Positions 1 to 9,134 of a stretch of DNA of 15,228 nucleotides are shown one piece after another. This DNA is from Saccoglossus kowalevskii. Its lineage: Eukaryota > Hemichordata > Enteropneusta > Harrimaniidae. The notes under the pieces are model-generated. The model was not told where the DNA came from and did not search any database. It saw nothing but the letters and a program-made list of their open reading frames with translations. The stretch's first letter is position 1; each line of letters begins with the position of its first letter. A program made the position numbers and the translations under genes. The stretch covers positions 1-15,228 of the forward strand of contig NW_003114697.1 in assembly GCF_000003605.2 (NCBI RefSeq). The letters are read 5' to 3'.

Positions 1-7
1 AAATTAG

Positions 8-352
8 TCAAACTGAGAGTGTCATAGTATTAGCAGCTATGAAATATTCATAGAGTAATTGGATACAAGTAAAGAATGTCATGTGTATGATATGTCCTTG
101 TGAAAAAAATGTCTGTACAAATCTAAAATAAATATTGAAAACAGACTGTGTACCTTGATATGTGAAATAAGGCAATTGATGAGTGAACCTTGTACCATAT
201 GGCACTTGTAAAATACCATCATGCATTAGTCTCTGTATAATGTGTATTACAGTATCCCATTCATGACTGGTGCATTGTGGGAGTACTTGCACCAGTGCAG
301 ACAGAGTAACTTTGCAGAAGTTCAGTGAAGTTAGCTGATTTCTTCTTAAACA
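8..352 (-). CDS. GEMIN4: Exon of a Gemin4-like protein (SMN complex subunit), C-terminal region
   Basis: Seen: the minus strand is open from a splice acceptor (TAG at 353-355) to TGA at 8-10, giving 114 codons that start in phase 0 with a Cys codon at 350-352. The peptide includes ALVQVLPQCTSHEW, then LQVPY about 20 residues later, and is rich in hydrophobic and aromatic residues, as in a helical-repeat protein. Known family: from memory, human Gemin4 has ALVQV, P-x-C, EW and L-x-VPY with the same spacing about 200 residues from its C terminus. The alignment runs without gaps from an F-x-K-x-x-L-x-AL segment just after the acceptor to near the TGA. Gemin4 pairs with the helicase Gemin3 in the SMN complex, which loads Sm proteins on snRNAs in the cytoplasm and is also found in nuclear gems. 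Odd: the TGA comes about 100 residues earlier than the human end, so this is a short C terminus, a further exon reached by a donor I cannot recognise, or a damaged copy. The only late GT (tca|gtttga) is a poor donor. There is no start codon here; it is an internal or last exon. Confidence 0.72.
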   Translation of the reverse strand, partial: CLRRNQLTSLNFCKVTLSALVQVLPQCTSHEWDTVIHIIQRLMHDGILQVPYGTRFTHQLPYFTYQGTQSVFNIYFRFVQTFFSQGHIIHMTFFTCIQLLYEYFIAANTMTLSV

Positions 353-370
353 CTACAAGAGAAAATAGTC
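353..370 (-). promoter_or_regulatory. 3' splice acceptor and polypyrimidine tract
   Basis: On the minus strand this reads gactattttctcttgtag, a pyrimidine-rich run ending in AG immediately before the exon. The AG belongs to an in-frame TAG, so retaining the intron would stop translation at once. The family match of the downstream peptide begins within about a dozen codons, which supports this boundary. No transcript was available to confirm it. Confidence 0.65.
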
Positions 371-397
371 ACCATAATAATGAAAAATATAATGAAC
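371..397 (-). other. Short unique intronic spacer between acceptor and repeat array
   Basis: A 27-base AT-rich stretch is the only non-repeat intron sequence between the polypyrimidine tract and the array. Branch-point candidates on the minus strand are ggtgac (A opposite 369, 16 nt from the AG, rather close) and ttcatt (A opposite 381, 28 nt from the AG). A third is tgctaaaaac, supplied by the first repeat unit (404-413, about 55 nt away). None is a clear winner. The distal end (389-397, plus strand ataatgaac) nearly matches the sequence just beyond the right end of the array. Confidence 0.4.
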
Positions 398-1020
398 AGG
401 TAAAGTTTTTAGCAATACTTGATGTCTAGGTAAAGGTTTTAGCAATACTTGGTGTCTAGGTAAAGGTTTTAGCAATACTTGGTGTCTAGGTAAAGGTTTT
501 AGCAATACTTGGTGTCTAGGTAAAGGTTTTAGCAATACTTGGTGTCTAGGTAAAGGTTTCAGTAATACTTGGTGTCTAGATAAAGGTCTCAGTAATACTT
601 GGTGTCTAGATAAAGGTTTTAGCAATACTTGGTGTCTAGGTAAAGGTTTCAGCAATACTTGGTGTCTCGGTAACGGTTTCAGCAATACTTGGTGTCTAGG
701 TAAAGGTTTTAGCAATACTTGGTATCTAGGTAAAGGTTTTAGCAATACTTGGTGTCTAGGTAAAGGTTTTAGCAATACTTGGTGTCTAGGTAAAGGTTTT
801 AGCAATACTTGGTGTCTAGGTAAAGGTTTTAGCAATATTTGGTGTCTAGGTAAAGGTTTTAGCAATACTTGGTGTCTAGGTAAAGGTTTTAGCAATACTT
901 GGTGTCTAGGTAAAGGTTTTAGCAATACTTGGTGTCTAGGTAAAGGTTTTAGCAATACTTGGTGTCTAGGTAAAGGTTTCAGTAATACTTGGTGTCTAGG
1001 TAAAGGTGTTAGCAATACTT
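398..1020. repeat. Array block I (left edge to first seam)
   Basis: The block starts with a degenerate partial unit (399-420, taaagttttt in place of taaaggtttt) and a unit with 2 G>A at 421. It continues with three V0, then V2, V3, V4, V1, V5, V0, V6, V0, V0, V7, four V0, V2 and closes with V9 (991-1020). From 451 onward it matches the end of block II at an offset of 3943 bp. Confidence 0.85.
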
Positions 1021-1891
1021 GGTTGTCTAGGTAAAGGTTTCAGTAATACTTGGTGTCTAGGTAAAGGTTTCAGCAATACTTGGTGTCTAGGTAAAGGTTT
1101 CAGCAATACTTGGTGTCTAGGTAAAGGTTTCAGTAATACTTGGTGTCTAGATAAAGGTCTCAGTAATACTTGGTGTCTAGATAAAGGTTTTAGCAATACT
1201 TGGTGTCTAGGTAAAGGTTTCAGTAATACTTGGTGTCTAGATAAAGGTCTCAGTAATACTTGGTGTCTAGATAAAGGTTTTAGCAATACTTGGTGTCTAG
1301 GTAAAGGTTTTAGCAATACTTGGTGTCTAGGTAAAGGTTTTAGCAATACTTGGTGTCTAGGTAAAGGTTTTAGCAATACTTGGTGTCTAGGTAAAGGTTT
1401 TAGCAATACTTGGTGTCTAGGTAAAGGTTTTAGCAATATTTGGTGTCTAGGTAAAGGTTTCAGCAATACTTGGTGTCTAGGTAAAGGTTTCAGTAATACT
1501 TGGTGTCTAGATAAAGGTTTTAGCAATACTTGGTGTCTAGATAAAGGTTTTAGCAATACTTGGTGTCTAGGTAAAGGTTTTAGCAATACTTGGTGTCTAG
1601 GTAAAGGTTTTAGCAATACTTGGTGTCTAGGTAAAGGTTTTAGCAATACTTGGTGTCTAGGTAAAGGTTTTAGCAATACTTGGTGTCTAGATAAAGGTTT
1701 TAGCAATACTTGGTGTCTAGGTAAAGGTTTTAGCAATACTTGGTATCTAGGTAAAGGTTTTAGCAATACTTGGTGTCTAGGTAAAGGTTTTAGCAATACT
1801 TGGTGTCTAGGTAAAGGTTTTAGCAATATTTGGTGTCTAGGTAAAGGTTTTAGCAATACTTGGTGTCTAGGTAAAGGTTTTAGCAATACTT

Positions 1892-2791
1892 GGTGTCTAG
1901 GTAAAGGTTTCAGCAATACTTGGTGTCTAGGTAAAGGTTTCAGTAATACTTGGTGTCTAGATAAAGGTCTCAGTAATACTTGGTGTCTAGGTAAAGGTTT
2001 CAGCAATACTTGGTGTCTCGGTAACGGTTTCAGCAATACTTGGTGTCTAGGTAAAGGTTTTAGCAATACTTGGTGTCTAGGTAAAGGTTTTAGCAATACT
2101 TGGTGTCTAGGTAAAGGTTTTAGCAATACTTGGTGTCTAGGTAAAGGTTTCAGCAATACTTGGTGTCTTGGTAACGGTTTCAGCAATACTTGGTGTCTAG
2201 GTAAAGGTTTTAGCAATACTTGGTATCTAGGTAAAGGTTTTAGCAATACTTGGTGTCTAGGTAAAGGTTTTAGCAATACTTGGTGTCTAGGTAAAGGTTT
2301 TAGCAATACTTGGTGTCTAGGTAAAGGTTTTAGCAATATTTGGTGTCTAGGTAAAGGTTTCAGCAATACTTGGTGTCTAGGTAAAGGTTTCAGTAATACT
2401 TGGTGTCTAGATAAAAGTCTCAGTAATACTTGGTGTCTAGGTAAAGGTTTCAGCAATACTTGGTGTCTCGGTAACGGTTTCAGCAATACTTGGTGTCTAG
2501 GTAAAGGTTTTAGCAATACTTGGTGTCTAGGTAAAGGTTTTAGCAATACTTGGTGTCTAGGTAAAGGTTTTAGCAATACTTGGTGTCTAGGTAAAGGTTT
2601 CAGCAATACTTGGTGTCTTGGTAACGGTTTCAGCAATACTTGGTGTCTAGGTAAAGGTTTTAGCAATACTTGGTATCTAGGTAAAGGTTTTAGCAATACT
2701 TGGTGTCTAGGTAAAGGTTTTAGCAATACTTGGTGTCTAGGTAAAGGTTTTAGCAATACTTGGTGTCTAGGTAAAGGTTTTAGCAATATTT
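1892..2791. repeat. 450-bp (15-unit) tandem duplication inside block II
   Basis: Units 1892-2341 and 2342-2791 carry the same 15 variants in the same order: V1, V2, V3, V1, V5, three V0, V1, a V5 with 8 A>T, V0, V6, V0, V0, V7. I find one difference, G at 1966 against A at 2416. The match stops on both sides: 1862 is V0 where 2312 is V7, and 2342 is V1 where 2792 is V0. Confidence 0.85.
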
Positions 2792-4111
2792 GGTGTCTAG
2801 GTAAAGGTTTTAGCAATACTTGGTGTCTAGATAAAGGTTTTAGCAATACTTGGTGTCTAGGTAAAGGTTTCAGCAATACTTGGTGTCTCGGTAACGGTTT
2901 CAGCAATACTTGGTGTCTAGGTAAAGGTTTTAGCAATACTTGGTGTCTAGGTAAAGGTTTTAGCAATACTTGGTGTCTAGGTAAAGGTTTCAGTAATACT
3001 TGGTGTCTAGATAAAGGTCTCAGTAATACTTGGTGTCTAGATAAAGGTTTTAGCAATACTTGGTGTCTAGGTAAAGGTTTCAGCAATACTTGGTGTCTCG
3101 GTAACGGTTTCAGCAATACTTGGTGTCTAGGTAAAGGTTTTAGCAATACTTGATGTCTAGGTAAAGGTTTTAGCAATACTTGGTATCTAGGTAAAGGTTT
3201 TAGCAATACTTGGTGTCTAGGTAAAGGTTTTAGCAATACTTGGTGTCTAGGTAAAGGTTTTAGCAATACTTGGTGTCTAGGTAAAGGTTTTAGCAATACT
3301 TGGTGTCTAGGTAAAGGTTTTAGCAATACTTGGTGTCTAGGTAAAGGTTTTAGCAATACTTGGTGTCTAGGTAAAGGTTTTAGCAATACTTGGTGTCTTG
3401 GTAAAGGTTTTAGCAATACTTGGTGTCTTGGTAAAGGTTTTAGCAATATTTGGTGTCTAGGTAAAGGTTTTAGCAACACTTGATGTCTAGGTAAAGGTTT
3501 TAGCAATACTTAGTGTCTAGGTAAAGGTTTTAACAATACTTGGTGTCTAGGTAAAGGTTTTAGCAATACTTGATGTCTAGGTAAAGGTTTTAGCAATACT
3601 TGGTGTCTAGGTAAAGGTTTTAGCAATACTTGGTGTCTAGGTAAAGGTTTTAGCAATACTTGGTGTCTAGGTAAAGGTTTTAGCAATACTTGGTGTCTAG
3701 GTAAAGGTTTTAGCAATACTTGGTGTCTAGATAAAGGTTTCAGCAATACTTGGTGTCTAGGTAAAGGTTTCAGCAATACTTGGTGTCTAGGTAAAGGTTT
3801 TAGCAATACTTGGTGTCTAGGTAAAGGTTTTAGCAATACTTGGTGTCTAGGTAAAGGTTTTAGCAATACTTGGTGTCTTGGTAAAGGTTTTAGCAATACT
3901 TGGTGTCTTGGTAAAGGTTTTAGCAATACTTGGTGTCTTGGTAAAGGTTTTAGCAATACTTGGTGTCTAGATAAAGGTTTCAGCAATACTTGGTGTCTAG
4001 GTAAAGGTTTCAGCAATACTTGGTGTCTAGGTAAAGGTTTCAGCAATACTTGGTGTCTAGGTAAAGGTTTTAGCAATACTTGGTGTCTAGGTAAAGGTTT
4101 TAGCAATACTT

Positions 4112-4153
4112 GGTGTCTAGGTAAGGTTTTAGGTAAAGGTTTTAGCAATACTT
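4112..4153. repeat. Irregular 42-bp unit (partial unit duplication)
   Basis: The run ggtgtctaggtaaggtttt is followed at once by aggtaaaggtttt and the normal unit tail. A 13-base piece (positions 8-20) is doubled and one A is lost from the first copy, a net +12. This is the only clearly sub-unit duplication in the array. It keeps both open frames intact, adding four residues to each decapeptide string. Confidence 0.9.
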
Positions 4154-4963
4154 GGTGTCTAGGTAAAGGTTTTAGCAATACTTGGTGTCTAGGTAAAGGT
4201 TTTAGCAATACTTGGTGTCTAGGTAAAGGTTTTAGCAATATTTGGTGTCTAGGTAAAGGTTTTAGCAATACATGGTGTCTAGGTAAAGGTTTCAGTAATA
4301 CTTGGTGTCTAGATAAAGGTCTCAGTAATACTTGGTGTCTAGGTAAAGGTTTCAGCAATACTTGGTGTCTCGGTAACGGTTTCAGCAATACTTGGTGTCT
4401 AGGTAAAGGTTTTAGCAATACTTGGTGTCTAGGTAAAGGTTTTAGCAATACTTGGTGTCTAGGTAAAGGTTTTAGCAATACTTGGTGTCTAGGTAAAGGT
4501 TTCAGTAATACTTGGTGTCTAGATAAAGGTCTCAGTAATACTTGGTGTCTAGATAAAGGTTTTAGCAATACTTGGTGTCTAGGTAAAGGTTTCAGCAATA
4601 CTTGGTGTCTCGGTAACGGTTTCAGCAATACTTGGTGTCTAGGTAAAGGTTTTAGCAATACTTGGTATCTAGGTAAAGGTTTTAGCAATACTTGGTGTCT
4701 AGGTAAAGGTTTTAGCAATACTTGGTGTCTAGGTAAAGGTTTTAGCAATACTTGGTGTCTAGGTAAAGGTTTTAGCAATATTTGGTGTCTAGGTAAAGGT
4801 TTTAGCAATACTTGGTGTCTAGGTAAAGGTTTTAGCAATACTTGGTGTCTAGGTAAAGGTTTTAGCAATACTTGGTGTCTAGGTAAAGGTTTTAGCAATA
4901 CTTGGTGTCTAGGTAAAGGTTTCAGTAATACTTGGTGTCTAGGTAAAGGTGTTAGCAATACTT

Positions 4964-6434
4964 GGTTGTCTAGGTAAAGGTTTCAGTAATACTTGGTGTC
5001 TAGGTAAAGGTTTCAGCAATACTTGGTGTCTAGGTAAAGGTTTCAGCAATACTTGGTGTCTAGGTAAAGGTTTCAGTAATACTTGGTGTCTAGATAAAGG
5101 TCTCAGTAATACTTGGTGTCTAGATAAAGGTTTTAGCAATACTTGGTGTCTAGGTAAAGGTTTTAGCAATACTTGGTGTCTAGGTAAAGGTTTTAGCAAT
5201 ACTTGGTGTCTAGGTAAAGGTTTTAGCAATACTTGGTGTCTATGTAAAGGTTTTAGCAATACTTGGTGTCTAGGTAAAGGTTTTAGCAATACTTGGTGTC
5301 TAGATAAAGGTTTTAGCAATACTTGGTGTCTAGGTAAAGGTTTTAGCAATACTTGGTATCTAGGTAAAGGTTTTAGCAATACTTGGTGTCTAGGTAAAGG
5401 TTTTAGCAATACTTGGTGTCTAGGTAAAGGTTTTAGCAATATTTGGTGTCTAGGTAAAGGTTTTAGCAATACTTGGTGTCTAGGTAAAGGTTTTAGCAAT
5501 ACTTGGTGTCTAGGTAAAGGTTTCAGCAATACTTGGTGTCTTGGTAAAGGTTTCAGTAATACTTGGTGTCTAGATAAAGGTCTCAGTAATACTTGGTGTC
5601 TAGGTAAAGGTTTCAGCAATACTTGGTGTCTCGGTAACGGTTTCAGCAATACTTGGTGTCTAGGTAAAGGTTTTAGCAATACTTGGTGTCTAGGTAAAGG
5701 TTTTAGCAATACTTGGTGTCTAGGTAAAGGTTTTAGCAATACTTGGTGTCTAGGTAAAGGTTTCAGCAATACTTGGTGTCTAGATAAAGGTCTCAGTAAT
5801 ACTTGGTGTCTAGATAAAGGTTTTAGCAATACTTGGTGTCTAGGTAAAGGTTTCAGCAATACTTGGTGTCTCGGTAACGGTTTCAGCAATACTTGGTGTC
5901 TAGGTAAAGGTTTTAGCAATACTTGGTATCTAGGTAAAGGTTTTAGCAATACTTGGTGTCTAGGTAAAGGTTTTAGCAATACTTGGTGTCTAGGTAAAGG
6001 TTTTAGCAATACTTGGTGTCTAGGTAAAGGTTTTAGCAATACTTGGTGTCTAGGTAAAGGTTTTAGCAATACTTGGTGTCTTGGTAAAGGTTTTAGCAAT
6101 ACTTGGTGTCTAGGTAAAGGTTTTAGCAATACTTGGTGTCTTGGTAAAGGTTTTAGCAATACTTGGTGTCTAGATAAAGGTTTCAGCAATACTTGGTGTC
6201 TAGGTAAAGGTTTCAGCAATACTTGGTGTCTCGGTAACGGTTTCAGCAATACTTGGTGTCTAGGTAAAGGTTTTAGCAATACTTGGTATCTAGGTAAAGG
6301 TTTTAGCAATACTTGGTGTCTAGGTAAAGGTTTTAGCAATACTTGGTGTCTAGGTAAAGGTTTTAGCAATACTTGGTGTCTAGGTAAAGGTTTCAGTAAT
6401 ACTTGGTGTCTAGGTAAAGGTGTTAGCAATACTT
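4964..6434. repeat. Array block III (1471 bp)
   Basis: It opens with the seam unit, V1, V1, V2, V3, V4, then V0s with a marker unit 9 G>T (tctatg, 5235). It has a combined V8+V2 unit at 5535. The stretch 5145-5714 recurs at 10037-10606. A later stretch with V8, V0, V8, a V4+V1 hybrid, V1, V5, V0, V6 (6075-6314) recurs in blocks IV and VII. It closes V2, V9, without the long run of V0 and V7 seen in blocks I and II. Confidence 0.8.
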
Positions 6435-9134
6435 GGTTGTCTAGGTAAAGGTTTCAGTAATACTTGGTGTCTAGGTAAAGGTTTCAGCAATACTTGGTGT
6501 CTAGGTAAAGGTTTCAGCAATACTTGGTGTCTAGGTAAAGGTTTCAGTAATACTTGGTGTCTAGATAAAGGTCTCAGTAATACTTGGTGTCTAGATAAAG
6601 GTTTTAGCAATACTTGGTGTCTAGGTAAAGGTTTTAGCAATACTTGGTGTCTAGGTAAAGGTTTTAGCAATACTTGGTGTCTAGGTAAAGGTTTTAGCAA
6701 TACTTGGTGTCTAGAAAAAGGTTTTAGCAATACTTGGTGTCTAGGTAAAGGTTTTAGCAATACTTGGTATCTAGGTAAAGGTTTTAGCAATACTTGGTGT
6801 CTAGGTAAAGGTTTTAGCAATATTTGGTGTCTAGGTAAAGGTTTTAGCAATACTTGGTGTCTAGGTAAAGGTTTTAGCAATACTTGGTGTCTAGGTAAAG
6901 GTTTTAGCAATACTTGGTGTCTAGGTAAAGGTTTTAGCAATATTTGGTGTCTAGGTAAAGGTTTTAGCAATACATGGTGTCTAGGTAAAGGTTTCAGTAA
7001 TACTTGTGTCTAGATAAAGGTCTCAGTAATACTTGGTGTCTAGGTAAAGGTTTCAGCAATACTTGGTGTCTCGGTAACGGTTCAGCAATACTTGGTGTCT
7101 AGGTAAAGGTTTTAGCAATACTTGGTGTCTAGGTAAAGGTTTTAGCAATACTTGGTGTCTAGGTAAAGGTTTTAGCAATACTTGGTGTCTAGGTAAAGGT
7201 TTCAGTAATACTTGGTGTCTAGATAAAGGTCTCAGTAATACTTGGTGTCTAGATAAAGGTTTTAGCAATACTTGGTGTCTAGGTAAAGGTTTCAGCAATA
7301 CTTGGTGTCTCGGTAACGGTTTCAGCAATACTTGGTGTCTAGGTAAAGGTTTTAGCAATACTTGGTATCTAGGTAAAGGTTTTAGCAATACTTGGTGTCT
7401 AGGTAAAGGTTTTAGCAATACTTGGTGTCTAGGTAAAGGTTTTAGCAATACTTGGTGTCTAGGTAAAGGTTTTAGCAATATTTGGTGTCTAGGTAAAGGT
7501 TTTAGCAATACTTGGTGTCTAGGTAAAGGTTTTAGCAATACTTGGTGTCTAGGTAAAGGTTTTAGCAATACTTGGTGTCTAGGTAAAGGTTTTAGCAATA
7601 CTTGGTGTCTAGGTAAAGGTTTCAGTAATACTTGGTGTCTAGGTAAAGGTGTTAGCAATACTTGGTGTCTAGGTAAAGGTTTTAGCAATACTTGGTGTCT
7701 TGGTAAAGGTTTTAGCAATACTTGGTGTCTTGGTAAAGGTTTTAGCAATATTTGGTGTCTAGGTAAAGGTTTTAGCAACACTTGATGTCTAGGTAAAGGT
7801 TTTAGCAATACTTAGTGTCTAGGTAAAGGTTTTAACAATACTTGGTGTCTAGGTAAAGGTTTTAGCAATACTTGATGTCTAGGTAAAGGTTTTAGCAATA
7901 CTTGATGTCTAGGTAAAGGTTTTAGCAATACTTGGTGTCTAGGTAAAAGTTTTAGCAATACTTGGTGTCTAGGTAAAGGTTTTAGCAATACTTGGTGTCT
8001 AGGTAAAGGTTTTAGCAATACTTGGTGTCTAGGTAAAGGTTTTAGCAATACTTGGTGTCTAGATGAAAGTTTCAGCAATACTTGGTGTCTAGGTAAAGGT
8101 TTCAGCAATACTTGGTGTCTAGGTAACGGTTTTCAGCAATACTTGGTGTCTAGGTAAAGGTTTTAGCAATACTTGGTGTCTAGGTAAAGGTTTTAGCAAT
8201 ACTTGGTGTCTAGGTAAAGGTTTTAGCAATACTTGGTGTCTAGGTAAAGGTTTCAGTAATACTTGGTGTCTAGATAAAGGTCTCAGTAATACTTGGTGTC
8301 TAGATAAAGGTTTTAGCAATACTTGGTGTCTAGGTAAAGGTTTCAGCAATACTTGGTGTCTCGGTAACGGTTTCAGCAATACTTGGTGTCTAGGTAAAGG
8401 TTTTAGCAATACTTGGTATCTAGGTAAAGGTTTTAGCAATACTTGGTGTCTAGGTAAAGGTTTTAGCAATACTTGGTGTCTAGGTAAAGGTTTTAGCAAT
8501 ACTTGGTGTCTAGGTAAAGGTTTTAGCAATACTTGGTGTCTAGGTAAAGGTTTTAGCAATACTTGGTGTCTTGGTAAAGGTTTTAGCAATACTTGGTGTC
8601 TAGGTAAAGGTTTTAGCAATACTTGGTGTCTTGGTAAAGGTTTTAGCAATACTTGGTGTCTAGATAAAGGTTTCAGCAATACTTGGTGTCTAGGTAAAGG
8701 TTTCAGCAATACTTGGTGTCTCGGTAACGGTTTCAGCAATACTTGGTGTCTAGGTAAAGGTTTTAGCAATACTTGGTATCTAGGTAAAGGTTTTAGCAAT
8801 ACTTGGTGTCTAGGTAAAGGTTTTAGCAATACTTGGTGTCTAGGTAAAGGTTTTAGCAATACTTGGTGTCTAGGTAAAGGTTTTAGCAATATTTGGTGTC
8901 TAGGTAAAGGTTTTAGCAATACTTGGTGTCTAGGTAAAGGTTTTAGCAATACTTGGTGTCTAGGTAAAGGTTTTAGCAATACTTGGTGTCTAGGTAAAGG
9001 TTTTAGCAATACTTGGTGTCTAGGTAAAGGTTTTAGCAATACTTGGTGTCTAGGTAAAGGTTTTAGCAATACTTGGTGTCTAGGTAAAGGTTTCAGTAAT
9101 ACTTGGTGTCTAGGTAAAGGTGTTAGCAATACTT
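6435..9134. repeat. Array block IV (2700 bp, mosaic)
   Basis: The first part (6435-7303) matches the start of block V. The next part overlaps it and matches the end of block II (6856-7663 against 4154-4963). At 7634 a V9 unit appears without the extra T that normally follows, so the seam is broken here and the sequence switches to V8-rich material like 3392-3600. A unit at 8054 has tgaaagt (10 G>A, 12 A>G, 15 G>A), related to one at 12559. The last part again reaches V2, V9. It carries three one-base register shifts (near 7006, 7081 and 8130). Confidence 0.8.

Larger units (their letters stand above)
1021..4963. repeat. Array block II, the longest (3943 bp)
   Basis: It opens with the 31-bp seam unit, then V1, V1, V2, V3, V4, V2, V3, V4, four V0 and V7 (to 1441). 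That opening recurs at the start of block VI. The middle holds a 450-bp tandem duplication (1892-2791) and a stretch rich in V8 units (3392-3961). Around 3452-3601 there are rare private variants (26 T>C, 22 G>A, 1 G>A, 2 G>A) that recur near 7754-7900. It also holds the odd 42-bp unit at 4112. It ends with the common closing order V2, V3, V4, V1, V5, V0, V6, V0, V0, V7, four V0, V2, V9 (4484-4963). Confidence 0.85.

Noticed and set aside
127-132. AATAAA polyadenylation signal on the plus strand
   Set aside because: It lies inside the minus-strand exon, where it encodes Tyr/Phe-rich codons, and no plus-strand gene precedes it.
1006-3153. Long plus-strand open frames of a NTWCLGKGFS decapeptide (also 4949-6448, 6420-7013, 9120-10049, 11072-12271, 13264-15222)
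   Set aside because: They exist only because the unit is 30 bp and one frame lacks stops. Their starts are GTG inside V9 units, the frame breaks at every one-base shift, and there is no promoter, signal or non-repeat domain.
996-3506. Long minus-strand open frames of a QVLLKPLPRH decapeptide, throughout the array
   Set aside because: Same reason: TTG starts within repeats, and the frames shift at the seams. This strand is the intron of the Gemin4-like gene.
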